From DAOTUB01 sp034437455 (GTDB taxonomy: Bacteria > Chloroflexota > Anaerolineae > B4-G1), in contig DAOTUB010000168.1 of NCBI GenBank assembly GCA_034437455.1, positions 1-31,593 of the forward strand: a stretch of 31,593 bases of DNA. The letters run 5' to 3'. The position numbers and the translations under genes are program-made. The notes under the pieces are model-generated. The model worked only from the letters and a program-made list of their open reading frames with translations. It searched no databases and was not told where the DNA came from. The stretch's first letter is position 1; the number at the start of each line of letters is the position of its first letter. This document shows positions 16,168-23,299 of this stretch, piece by piece.

Positions 16168-16614
16168 ATGGATGGGGTAAAAGTTCCGGCGGCACTGCCA
16201 ACGTTAGTCAAACCTACTCTTGATACGCCGTTCCACATCGATTATGATTGGTGGGAGCGAAAGGACTGGAATATCGGGGTGGAGTTGAGATCTCACCTTT
16301 GCCAGGCGCATCGAGAGGCTTATGGTCAGGATTTCGATGCGGAAGAAAAGATTGACTGGGTGGACGAAAAGACGGGCGAGGTGAGGCGGGTGAATGGGTT
16401 GCAGCACGTGATGCGGGTCCATTGCAGCAAGCAGCCTGACTATATCAACGAGAACCTGTCGCTGGTGGACGCGGTTTTCCGGGTGTTTCTGGCCAGAGGC
16501 AACAAGCCGTTGACGTGCAGAGAACTGGGCAGCATCATCGGACGTCTGCCAGAGACGATCTTGCGCACAATATCCGGGCGGCGGGTGTACAAAGGGATTC
16601 GGCCAGTTCATTAA
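16168..16614 (+). CDS. Unknown protein with C-terminal HARE-HTH-like helix region (148 aa)
   Basis: A 148-residue soluble protein not assignable to a family. The N-terminal half contains DYDWWERKDWNIGVELRSHL and an acidic segment (FDAEEKIDWVDEKTGEVRRV). The C-terminal ~50 residues, LSLVDAVFRVFLARGNKPLT then CRELGSIIG, match the general pattern of a HARE-HTH/winged-helix module (helix, 'kPLt.rEl', helix). It starts 8 bp after the preceding unknown protein and shares its promoter at 14521, and the two probably work together. ATG 16168 is chosen; a longer frame from 16126 would overlap the previous gene by 34 bp. The ribosome binding site is poor (GTGGGG around 16150), which suggests translational coupling. 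A terminator follows at 16654. Confidence 0.68.
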   Translation: MDGVKVPAALPTLVKPTLDTPFHIDYDWWERKDWNIGVELRSHLCQAHREAYGQDFDAEEKIDWVDEKTGEVRRVNGLQHVMRVHCSKQPDYINENLSLVDAVFRVFLARGNKPLTCRELGSIIGRLPETILRTISGRRVYKGIRPVH

Positions 16615-16653
16615 AAGTCAATCCTGTCTCAAGCTGCTTTAGGTACCAATTCG

Positions 16654-16683
16654 CGCCGCGATGATCGTCGCGGCGTTGTTGTT
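16654..16683 (+). terminator. Rho-independent terminator after the unknown two-gene unit
   Basis: CGCCGCGA (16654-16661) and TCGCGGCG (16668-16675) form a perfect 8-bp stem with a 6-base loop, followed by TTGTTGTTT. It lies 40 bases after the stop of the 148-aa gene. Confidence 0.7.
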
Positions 16684-16721
16684 TGCCCACCATAGGGAGC
16701 GCTAACGAATAGGAGGTGGTC

Positions 16722-17150
16722 GTGCGTGTCTTCATCGCTGGCATTATGCAAGGCTCCCGCGACGATACAGAAATTGAAGAGCAGAACTATCGCCGCGAGA
16801 TCGTTCAACTCATACGACGGTACGTTCCTGGGGTCGAGATATTAGATCCCCTCGAATTGCACCCCGATAGCGTGACGTACGATTCAGAACGGGCCAAGCA
16901 GACGTTGCTGGAACTGGCTGCGTTGGCTGGTCGCGTGGACGTGCTGGTGGCGTACGTCCCTTCGGCCAGCATGGGTACGGCTATCGAGATGTGGCATGCC
17001 TACCAGGGCGGCGCGCGCGTGTATGCCATCTCTCCGATGGTAGATAATTGGGTCGTTCGTTCCCTCTCCGAGCGCGTCTTTACAAATATGGCGGCGTTCG
17101 TCGAGTTCGTTGCCGGCGGCGGGCTGAACGAAAACGATCCCCAGGCTTGA
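16722..17150 (+). CDS. Nucleoside 2-deoxyribosyltransferase-like protein
   Basis: A 142-residue protein with the Rossmann-like fold of the nucleoside deoxyribosyltransferase/DUF4406 superfamily. The first strand MRVFIAGIMQG is followed by the helix region, then VDVLVAYVPSASMGTAIEMW at about residues 72-91 with the family's GTA-x-E motif (putative catalytic Glu89), and VYAISPM as the next strand. Members exchange or hydrolyse the base of deoxynucleosides, or act on nucleotide second messengers; which one applies here is not clear. GTG 16722 is preferred because AGGAGG (16711-16716) is 5 bases upstream; GTG 16716 overlaps that site. Its stop codon lies inside the -35 box of the tRNA promoter. 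It stands alone between a terminator and the tRNA. Confidence 0.72.
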   Translation: MRVFIAGIMQGSRDDTEIEEQNYRREIVQLIRRYVPGVEILDPLELHPDSVTYDSERAKQTLLELAALAGRVDVLVAYVPSASMGTAIEMWHAYQGGARVYAISPMVDNWVVRSLSERVFTNMAAFVEFVAGGGLNENDPQA

Positions 17151-17175
17151 CAGGGGAGAGGGCTTCGATTAGAAT
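17147..17175 (+). promoter_or_regulatory. Sigma-70 type promoter of tRNA-Arg
   Basis: A perfect TTGACA (17147-17152), 17 bases and TAGAAT (17170-17175). The predicted transcript start is about 6 bases before the mature tRNA 5' end. The -35 box overlaps the stop codon of the upstream gene. Confidence 0.8.
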
Positions 17176-17187
17176 ATCCATACATAT

Positions 17188-17261
17188 GCCCCAGTAGCTC
17201 AATGGGATAGAGCCTCGGACTTCTAATCCGGTGGTTGCAGGTTCGAATCCTGCCTGGGGTA
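17188..17261 (+). tRNA. tRNA-Arg (anticodon TCT)
   Basis: A full cloverleaf of 74 bases can be folded. The acceptor is GCCCCAG with CTGGGGT (one G-T pair) and discriminator A. The D stem is GCTC/GAGC, the anticodon stem TCGGA/TCCGG with loop CTTCTAA (anticodon TCT at 17222-17224), the variable loop five bases, and the T arm GCAGG-TTCGAAT-CCTGC. The CCA end is not encoded. It decodes AGA (and AGG by wobble), rare codons in this GC-rich DNA. The following 113 bases up to the epimerase gene show no further RNA. Confidence 0.96.
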
Positions 17262-17374
17262 TTTGAGAGCCGCGAGTTGGCAAAAGACGCTGGTATCTTG
17301 AGAACACCGGTGACAAGGTGCGGTGTCGGTTGGAAGCGAGGTGAATATTTGTTAGCTCTGCGCACCCACGTTCT

Positions 17375-18442
17375 ATGAGCGCGCCTGTTCTCGTCACGGG
17401 GGCGACCGGATTTCTGGGGCACACGTTGTGCCCCTATCTTGTTGAACGCGGTTATCGGTTGCGGGCGCTTGTGCGTCGCTCCAGCGAATGGGGCTTCTTG
17501 CACCCCTTGGGAGTAGAGTTGGTCTGGGGCGACGTCCGCGACCCCCAGGCGGTCTGCAAAGCGGTCGAAGGTTGCCGAGCGGTGGTGCATGCCGCGGGCA
17601 AATTCCGTTTCTGGGGGCAGTGTGAGGATTTCTTTGCCGTCAATCTGGCCGGGACGAAGAATGTGTTGGAGGCGGCCTTTCGACACGATCTACGGTCGCA
17701 GGATGGGGCGCGGCAGGACGGCGTCGAGCGGTTCATCTACATCTCCACCGTCGCCGTGATCGGCGTGCCCCGCTCTGGCGTGGTGATCGATGAGGAATTC
17801 CCTCCTGATCCACAGGACGACTACCAGCGCAGCAAGCTGGCTGCCGAGCAATTGGTGCTACGTTATCATCAGGAGCATGGGTTGCCAACCCTCGTACTTC
17901 GGCCAGGTGCATTCTACGGGCCGGGCAGTCGCTACGCTTTCAATCGGTTGTTCTTTGAGGATCCACTGAAGGGACTTCCGCTGCGAGTGCATCGAGGGCG
18001 ACAGATCAGTTTTCCCGTCTATATCCGCGACGTGGCTCAAGGGATTGATCTGGCGCTGAAGCGAGGGCGACCAGGCGAGGTGTATAACATCAGCGGGCAC
18101 AGTCTGAGCCATCGGCAGATCGATGGCATCGTAAATCGCCTGCTTGGATATACTATTCATCGGCTCAACGTGCCCGGCTGGGCGATGATCGCTCTGGCGC
18201 GAGTGTGGACGAGGCTCTCGCGCCACACCGGTCGGGAACCTTATTACCCCATCAACCTGGCCCCTTACGTCTTTTGCGACTGGGAGGTTTCCAGCGAAAA
18301 GGCCCGGCGCGAGTTGGGCTTTGTCCCTACGCCCTTTGAAGAAGGCGCGCAGGCGACGTTGGCCTGGTACCGTGAGCGGGGCGTGGAACCGAGCAACTGG
18401 CTGGCGCGACTGATCGTGCGTATCACCTGGAGGAAGCGATGA
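17375..18442 (+). CDS. NAD-dependent epimerase/dehydratase (extended SDR)
   Basis: A 355-residue extended short-chain dehydrogenase/reductase. It has an N-terminal NAD(P)-binding GATGFLG (9-15), GDVRD at 52-56, HAAGKF at 72-77, the catalytic triad elements S124 and Y150-x3-K154 (DDYQRSKLAAE), and LRPGAFYGPGS. Such proteins act on nucleotide sugars, flavonol-like ketones or sterol-like 3-hydroxy groups; it most resembles dihydroflavonol-reductase-like or hopanoid-associated epimerases, but the substrate is unknown. About ten extra residues (DLRSQDGARQ) sit before the GVERFIYIS strand. The C-terminus ends with basic residues and no membrane helix. The ATG at 17375 has no convincing ribosome binding site. 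The stop overlaps the next gene's ATG as ATGA. Confidence 0.88.
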   Translation: MSAPVLVTGATGFLGHTLCPYLVERGYRLRALVRRSSEWGFLHPLGVELVWGDVRDPQAVCKAVEGCRAVVHAAGKFRFWGQCEDFFAVNLAGTKNVLEAAFRHDLRSQDGARQDGVERFIYISTVAVIGVPRSGVVIDEEFPPDPQDDYQRSKLAAEQLVLRYHQEHGLPTLVLRPGAFYGPGSRYAFNRLFFEDPLKGLPLRVHRGRQISFPVYIRDVAQGIDLALKRGRPGEVYNISGHSLSHRQIDGIVNRLLGYTIHRLNVPGWAMIALARVWTRLSRHTGREPYYPINLAPYVFCDWEVSSEKARRELGFVPTPFEEGAQATLAWYRERGVEPSNWLARLIVRITWRKR

Positions 18443-20094
18443 AGGTTGTTACTGTGGACGAAATGCGTCGCATTGAGGCTGCCTCGGATGCGGCGATGAT
18501 GGAGCGGGCCGGACGGGCGACGGCGGGAGCCATCGTCGCGCGGTTTGACGTGCAAGAGAAGCGTATCCTGGTGTTGGTCGGCCCGGGCAACAACGGCGGC
18601 GATGGCCTGGTCGCGGCGCGCTACCTCGGCGAGGCTGGCGCCGATGTCATCTGTTACCTGTTCAAGCTCCGCGACCCCGCCGAGGATGAGAACTTTTATC
18701 GGGTACAGGAACAGAGGTTGGGTATCGTGCTCGCCAATGAAGACGAAGGCTGGCAGAGGCTCCAGCAGTTCGTGCGCGAGGCCGACGTGATCGTGGACGG
18801 ACTCCTGGGCACCGGAACGCGCTTGCCATTGCGGGGTGCGTTGGCCGAGATGCTCAATCTGGTGAAGCGAACGATAGCATCACGCAAGCAGACCCTTCGT
18901 GCAGATTTGATATCGCTGACTGCATCCCTCCCCTTGGGGGAGACAGGGGGAGGAGATCCGTTCATCGTCGCTGTGGATGGCCCCACCGGCCTGGAGTACG
19001 ACAGCGGCGCGCTGGACGAGGCGGCGATCCCTGCCGATCTCACCGTGACCTTTGGCTATCCCAAACGAGGGCACTTTTGCTTCCCCGGCGCGGGCGCAGT
19101 GGGTGAATTGGTCGTCGCCGACATCGGCGTCGACCCGGCACTGGTGGCTGACGCGCCGCTGAAGGTGATTACACCGGCGATGGTACGGGAATGGCTCCCG
19201 CCGCGCCCGCCCGATGCCCACAAGGGGACTTTTGGCAAGGCGCTGATCGTGGCTGGCTCGGTCAATTACACCGGGGCGGCTTATCTGGCCGGGGCGGCGG
19301 CGACCCGAACGGGCGCAGGCCTGGTCACACTGGCGCTGCCCACTGCTATTCACAGCGTGGTTGCGGCTCGCCTGGCCGAAGCAACCTATCTGTTGCTGCC
19401 CCACGAACTCGGCGTCATCGCCGCCGGAGCAACCCGCGTGCTGGCCGAGCGGTTGGAGGAGTATGACGCGCTGCTATTGGGGCCAGGCCTGGGACGCGAG
19501 CGAGGAACCGTTGCCTTTGTTGACTCGCTGCTGAGCGGGGTGAAAGGGCGGCGGAGACACGTGGGCTTTGTGAGAGCGGAGGAGAGTGGCGCCGCCTTGT
19601 CCACGTTGCCTCCTCTGGTGGTGGACGCGGATGGCTTGCACATCCTGGCCGAAATGGAGAATTGGCCGGAGCGCCTGCCTGCCGAGAGCATCCTCACACC
19701 CCATCCCGGCGAGATGGCGCGATTGATGGGCTGCACCATCGGCGACGTGCAGGCCGACCGGGTGGCGACGGCGCAATCACAGGCGGCTGCTTGGGGCCAG
19801 GTGGTCGTATTGAAAGGGGCATACACAGTCGTGGCTGCACCCGATGGTCGAACGGTTATCGAGCCTTTCGCCAATCCTGGATTGGCAAAGGCCGGCACGG
19901 GAGACGTGTTGGCGGGAGCGATCGTGGCCTTGCGCGCCCAGGGATTGGATGCGTTCGAGGCGGCCGCGACAGGGGCGTACGTACATGGGCTGAGCGGGAA
20001 ATTAGCCCGAGCAGAGATAGGCGAGGCCGGAATGGTCGCCGGAGATGTGCTGGCACGCCTGCCGCAGGCGTACCAGCACATAGTAGGAGCGTGA
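18439..20094 (+). CDS. nnr: Bifunctional NAD(P)H-hydrate epimerase / ADP-dependent dehydratase
   Basis: This 551-residue fusion repairs hydrated NADH and NADPH. The N-terminal YjeF domain epimerises the R and S forms of NAD(P)HX, with VGPGNNGGDG at about 47-56 and the later DGPTGLEYDSG. The C-terminal carbohydrate-kinase-like domain dehydrates S-NAD(P)HX using ADP, with HKGTFGKALIVAGS, LLLGPGLGRE, LTPHPGEMARL, VVLKGAYTVV and the catalytic AGTGDVLAGAI around 485-495 (Asp489). Within the N-terminal domain, residues ~145-174 are an extra loop partly encoded by the palindromic CCCTCCCCTTGGG element, and a second lengthened loop (GVKGRRRHVGFVRAEE) lies in the C-terminal domain. It is translationally coupled to the epimerase gene through ATGA. 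Confidence 0.93.
   Translation: MKVVTVDEMRRIEAASDAAMMERAGRATAGAIVARFDVQEKRILVLVGPGNNGGDGLVAARYLGEAGADVICYLFKLRDPAEDENFYRVQEQRLGIVLANEDEGWQRLQQFVREADVIVDGLLGTGTRLPLRGALAEMLNLVKRTIASRKQTLRADLISLTASLPLGETGGGDPFIVAVDGPTGLEYDSGALDEAAIPADLTVTFGYPKRGHFCFPGAGAVGELVVADIGVDPALVADAPLKVITPAMVREWLPPRPPDAHKGTFGKALIVAGSVNYTGAAYLAGAAATRTGAGLVTLALPTAIHSVVAARLAEATYLLLPHELGVIAAGATRVLAERLEEYDALLLGPGLGRERGTVAFVDSLLSGVKGRRRHVGFVRAEESGAALSTLPPLVVDADGLHILAEMENWPERLPAESILTPHPGEMARLMGCTIGDVQADRVATAQSQAAAWGQVVVLKGAYTVVAAPDGRTVIEPFANPGLAKAGTGDVLAGAIVALRAQGLDAFEAAATGAYVHGLSGKLARAEIGEAGMVAGDVLARLPQAYQHIVGA
18926..18955 (+). repeat. Palindromic CCCTCCCCTTGGG element, copy 2
   Basis: The 13-base core identical to 4483-4495 lies at 18926-18938, and GGGGGAGG follows at 18946-18953. 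It is read in the same frame as copy 1 (CTC CCC TTG, Leu-Pro-Leu, then Gly-rich): SLPLGETGGG within a loop of the NAD(P)HX epimerase domain. Confidence 0.75.
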
Positions 20095-20119
20095 TGCGGG
20101 CTCCCGACGTATGCAAGCA

Positions 20120-20135
20120 TAGCCGCTAGCGGCTA
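20120..20135. terminator. Perfect 16-bp palindrome between convergent genes
   Basis: T-AGCCGCTAGCGGCT-A is a perfect palindrome (20120-20135) in the 62-bp gap between the convergent nnr and YtxH genes. It could form a hairpin and act as a bidirectional terminator, but it lacks a clear T-run on the plus side. A binding site is the alternative. Confidence 0.4.
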
Positions 20136-20156
20136 ATTGCTAACCGTCAATATATT

Positions 20157-20522
20157 TTATGCGGCCTCAGGCTCGGGTTCTACCTCTGCCTCTTTTTTGC
20201 TCACTGAGGTTGCAGCTTTTCTCGTTTCCTCGACGGCCTTTTCCAGTTGTTTCTGGCCTTCTTCCATGAGGGTCTTGCTTCGCGCCTGGAGTTCCTCGGC
20301 GCGCCGCTTGACGTCGGCGGCTACGGCCTCGGCCTTGGCGCGGGCTTCGACCATGCTCTCTTCGGCCTGGTCTCGCAGTTCGATGCCCCTGCGCCGAATC
20401 TGATCGCGGGTCTCTTCCCCGGACTGTGGAGCCAGGAGAAGAGCAACCGTTGCGCCTACCAAGCCGCCTATCATGAACCCAGAAAAGAATGCGCCAATCT
20501 CACCACCACTATTGTTGCTCAT
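20157..20522 (-). CDS. YtxH domain-containing protein
   Basis: A 121-residue protein with an N-terminal membrane helix (GAFFSGFMIGGLVGATVALLL is the core, about residues 10-30) followed by the family signature APQSGEETRDQIRRR and a long charged coiled coil rich in Ala, Glu, Lys and Arg. It ends in an acidic tail. YtxH proteins are general-stress associated and their molecular role is not defined. Start 20522 is supported by AAGGAG (complement of 20530-20535), 7 bases upstream. It is convergent with nnr and divergent from the redox cluster. Confidence 0.88.
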   Translation of the reverse strand: MSNNSGGEIGAFFSGFMIGGLVGATVALLLAPQSGEETRDQIRRRGIELRDQAEESMVEARAKAEAVAADVKRRAEELQARSKTLMEEGQKQLEKAVEETRKAATSVSKKEAEVEPEPEAA

Positions 20523-20582
20523 TTTTTTACTCCTTCGCTTATGTTTGTCGTAAGACGCGATTTTGACAATGGGGACTTGTAT

Positions 20583-20610
20583 ATTTTACCATAGAGGTTG
20601 ATTTTCACAA
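20583..20610 (-). promoter_or_regulatory. Sigma-70 type promoter of the YtxH gene
   Basis: On the minus strand TTGTGA (20605-20610), 16 bases and TAAAAT (20583-20588), about 60 bases before the start codon. Confidence 0.5.
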
Positions 20611-20672
20611 GCTACCTGGCACTGAAGCGGGTTATATGGTTAGGAATATTGACGGGAACTGCGCAGGAGGAG

Positions 20673-20701
20673 TTGACGATTTACATTTATCGTAGTATCA
20701 T
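20673..20701 (+). promoter_or_regulatory. Sigma-70 type promoter of the redox cluster
   Basis: TTGACG (20673-20678), 17 bases and TATCAT (20696-20701), 45 bases before the ATG of the RdhB-like gene. The surrounding AT-rich region could hold a regulator site, but no clear dyad was found. Confidence 0.6.
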
Positions 20702-20745
20702 TTCACCTGGTGTATGTTTTTCAGGTCGAGTGGAGGTTGACACCG

Positions 20746-21015
20746 ATGACTTTTATGTGGAGTCTTCTCAGTGCTTTGTTCGTCCTCGCGCTCTGGGGAA
20801 TGCAGACTATCCTGAACCGCAGGGGAAACGCGTTCACCATTGGGCAGTGGGTGGGTTATCTGGTCTGGTTGTTGTGGACTGGGTTGGGCATCGCCCTCGT
20901 CTGGACGTTCGTAGACGAGGGAAAGCCTCGCGCCGCGGGGGTGGGCGTGTTGATTTTTGGCGGGGTCTTGGCGATCGCCGCCGTTGTCCTGGCCTCGCTT
21001 TGGATTTTCCCCTAG
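20746..21015 (+). CDS. Small three-helix membrane protein resembling RdhB/PceB anchor proteins
   Basis: An 89-residue hydrophobic protein with helices at about 5-23, 34-55 and 63-86. It has the pattern of the reductive-dehalogenase anchor family: a first helix followed by basic residues (LNRRG), then W in helix two, and the conserved-looking DEGKPRAAGVGVLIFG (58-72; family pattern E-x-x-x-(P)-x-A-A-x-x-G-x-L-x-F-G). RdhB proteins hold a catalytic subunit at the membrane. Here no RdhA lies next to it; the neighbour is a molybdopterin enzyme, so the anchor may serve that enzyme. ATG 20746 is chosen because GGAGG (20732-20736) is 9 bases upstream; longer frames upstream would ignore this site. 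The family assignment rests on pattern resemblance only. Confidence 0.65.
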   Translation: MTFMWSLLSALFVLALWGMQTILNRRGNAFTIGQWVGYLVWLLWTGLGIALVWTFVDEGKPRAAGVGVLIFGGVLAIAAVVLASLWIFP

Positions 21016-21038
21016 ATCGTCGGAGCCTTCTGACAAGT

Positions 21039-21083
21039 AAAAAGCTCGGGGATGGGGGCTGTGCGCTCGTCCGCGAGCTTTTT
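21039..21083 (+). terminator. Hairpin with T-rich 3' arm (terminator/attenuator) before the molybdoenzyme
   Basis: AAAAAGCTCG (21039-21048) pairs perfectly with CGAGCTTTTT (21074-21083) and the stem extends 3 bp beyond one mismatch. The T-run belongs to the 3' arm and ends one base before AGGAG, the ribosome binding site of the next gene. It could be a partial terminator or attenuator lowering molybdoenzyme expression relative to the anchor. Confidence 0.7.
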
Positions 21084-21099
21084 AGGAGACCATGACGAA

Positions 21100-23178
21100 A
21101 TGATAGTAAAAAGCACGTGCGGTCTCTGTTATTCTGGCTGTGGGATATTGGTACACACGACCGACGGTCAGGTGACCAAAGTGACAGGCGATCCGGATAG
21201 CCCGGTGAACCGGGGAACATTGTGCGCCAAAGGTCGGGCGTCTTTGGAGTACCTCTATCACCCGGATCGCTTGAAGCGTCCATTACGACGGGTGGGCGAA
21301 AGGGGCGCGGGCGAGTGGCGACCGGTTTCATGGGACGAGGCGCTGGACGCAGTAGCCGACGAGCTGGCTAACGCAAGGGATACACACGGCGTTGAATCGA
21401 TAGCTTTTGTGCAAGGAGCGGCCAAAGGTCTTCAGGATAGCTACGGTGAGAGACTCGTCAACGCCTTTGGCACGCCGAATTTTTCGACGACCGGGCACGT
21501 CTGCTTTGCCCCCCGAGCCTTTGCCTCGAAAATTACCTGTGGCTTTAGTCCGCTTCCTGACTATGACTATCCCCCCGCCTGCATCATCGTCTGGGGCGCG
21601 AATATGGCCGCGACCCGCATCGGCGAACACGAGCAGACGGTTCGGGCGCTGGGCAGAGGGACAGAACTCGTGGTGATCGACCCCCGGCGAACGACGCTTG
21701 CCGCCCAGGCGCGTATGTGGCTGCCGGTGAGGCCAGGCTCAGATCTGGCGCTGGCCCTGGGAATGATCCACGTGATCATCAACGAGGGCCTGTTTGACGA
21801 GGCGTTCGTCGCGCGCTGGACTGTCGGCTTCGAGGAGATAAAAGCGCACGTCCAGCACTATGCGCCGGAGAGCGTCGCCGAGATCACGTGGTTGTCGGCA
21901 GAGACGATTCGGGAGACGGCCAGGTTCTATGCCACGAATAAACCGGCTGCCATTCAATGGGGAAACGCCATTGACCAGAACGTGAACAGCTTTCAGACCG
22001 CGCGTGCTATTTCAATTCTGAGGGCGATCACCGGCAACCTGGGCGTGCCGGGTGGAGAGTCACAACAATCCTCGTTGGGATTGCTCGAATGGACCTCGCC
22101 CGAGCTGGTGCTGTGGAATAGAATGCCGGCGGAGCGATGGGCGAGAAGGGTTGGCACTCAGCACAAGCTGGCGCCGATGTTTCACCGGTCGCCGCCTCCG
22201 AGCATCGTGAAGGCCATTCTGCAAGAGGACCCTTATCCAATTCGCGCCATGTTTGTTCAGGGATCTAACCCGCTCGTGACATATAGCCACGCCCAACGGG
22301 CACATCAAGCGCTTCGGAAGCTGGACTTTTTGGCGGTGGTGGATATGTTCATGACGCCAACCGCTGCTTTGGCTGACGTTGTGCTGCCGGTCGCCAGTTA
22401 CCTCGAATTTGACAACATTGTCGCGCCGCCGTATTATCCCGTCGCTCAGGTTCAGCAAAAAGTCGCCGAGATAGGCGAGTGTCGCTCGGACTATGAAATC
22501 GTCAACGGGTTGGCCGAGCGGTTAGGACTGGAGGGCGATTTCTGGAGCGATACCGAGGCGTTCCTGGATGCTATTTTGGAACCTATCGGTCTCACCTTTG
22601 ATGAATTTAGAAAGGTGGGAGCCATTGAGGGTAAAAAACGATACCGAGGCTACGAGACGGGTGGTTTTGAAACGCCCTCAGGCAAGGTCGAGTTGTATTC
22701 GAGTCAGCTTGAGGAGTGGGAGATCGATCCCCTGCCCACGTATCGCGAGTTGCCCGAGACCCCGCACAGCGACCCCGAATTGGCCAAGGAGTATCCATTG
22801 GTATTCACCACCTGGAAGTCGGAACCCTACCGTCACACCGGGGGCAGGCAGCTCGCTTCTTTGCGGGGCATCCACCCGGAGCCAGTGGTTGTGATTCATC
22901 CCGAGACAGCAGGCGGTCTGGGGGTGGAAGAAGGCGATTGGGTATACATCGAGACCCGGCGCGGCAGAATCAAACAGCGGGCGACTCTATCAACTGGTAT
23001 TGCCCCAAAGGTGATAGGTGCCGACTATGCCTGGTGGTTCCCGGAGGAAAAGACCTCCGGCCTATATGGTTGGGCTGAATCGAACATCAATATGTTGACA
23101 GACGATGAGCCGCCCTTTAGCAAGGAGATGGGTTCTACAAACTTGAGGGGCATCCTTTGCAAGATCTACAAAGTATAA
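21100..23178 (+). CDS. Molybdopterin oxidoreductase, acetylene hydratase/thiosulfate reductase-like
   Basis: A 692-residue DMSO-reductase-superfamily enzyme carrying a bis-MGD cofactor (Mo or W). The N-terminal [4Fe-4S] ligands are C7, C10, C14 and C42 (CGLCYSGC...LCAKG, with Lys44 as in electron-transferring members). The metal ligand is probably C135 in GHVCFAPR. Further family phrases are VIDPRRTTLAAQARMWLPVRPGSD, split over about 190-213, FMTPTAALADVVLPV and ETPSGKVELYSS, and the end NLRGILCKIYKV matches acetylene hydratase closely. The catalytic Asp that follows the second cluster Cys in acetylene hydratase is Tyr11 here, so hydration of acetylene is unlikely. There is no Tat signal, so it is cytoplasmic. 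ATG 21100 follows GGAG at 21085-21088. Electrons would pass to the iron-sulfur proteins encoded downstream; the substrate is unknown. Confidence 0.88.
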   Translation: MIVKSTCGLCYSGCGILVHTTDGQVTKVTGDPDSPVNRGTLCAKGRASLEYLYHPDRLKRPLRRVGERGAGEWRPVSWDEALDAVADELANARDTHGVESIAFVQGAAKGLQDSYGERLVNAFGTPNFSTTGHVCFAPRAFASKITCGFSPLPDYDYPPACIIVWGANMAATRIGEHEQTVRALGRGTELVVIDPRRTTLAAQARMWLPVRPGSDLALALGMIHVIINEGLFDEAFVARWTVGFEEIKAHVQHYAPESVAEITWLSAETIRETARFYATNKPAAIQWGNAIDQNVNSFQTARAISILRAITGNLGVPGGESQQSSLGLLEWTSPELVLWNRMPAERWARRVGTQHKLAPMFHRSPPPSIVKAILQEDPYPIRAMFVQGSNPLVTYSHAQRAHQALRKLDFLAVVDMFMTPTAALADVVLPVASYLEFDNIVAPPYYPVAQVQQKVAEIGECRSDYEIVNGLAERLGLEGDFWSDTEAFLDAILEPIGLTFDEFRKVGAIEGKKRYRGYETGGFETPSGKVELYSSQLEEWEIDPLPTYRELPETPHSDPELAKEYPLVFTTWKSEPYRHTGGRQLASLRGIHPEPVVVIHPETAGGLGVEEGDWVYIETRRGRIKQRATLSTGIAPKVIGADYAWWFPEEKTSGLYGWAESNINMLTDDEPPFSKEMGSTNLRGILCKIYKV

Positions 23179-23206
23179 GAAAACATACGTACAGGACTGG
23201 AGGACC

Positions 23207-23278
23207 GTGGTGGCGTTTACCGGGGGCGAGTGTATCAACCGCTCGATCCAGAGTGCTCTGGGTAGCGTCAACGCGTAA
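23207..23278 (+). CDS. Possible 23-residue peptide between the molybdoenzyme and thiamine-binding-like genes
   Basis: GGAGG (23199-23203) is followed after 3 bases by GTG and after 6 by a second in-frame GTG, then an open frame reading AFTGGECINRSIQSALGSVN to TAA at 23276. It fills most of the 121-bp gap. The composition looks protein-like and contains one Cys, but such a short frame may be chance. It could also be a leader peptide. Confidence 0.3.
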   Translation: MVAFTGGECINRSIQSALGSVNA

Positions 23279-23299
23279 AGATTCAAGTGGAGGAATCGC

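Noticed and set aside
20746..23178. A reductive dehalogenase operon, because of the RdhB-like protein.
   Set aside because: The neighbouring large protein has the N-terminal FeS and bis-MGD features of a molybdopterin enzyme. It lacks the twin-arginine signal, corrinoid region and two ferredoxin motifs of RdhA.
23179..23299. A TPP riboswitch in front of the thiamine-binding-like gene.
   Set aside because: The conserved CTGAGA and ACCTGATCTGG-type blocks are missing; the gap is better explained by a short frame.
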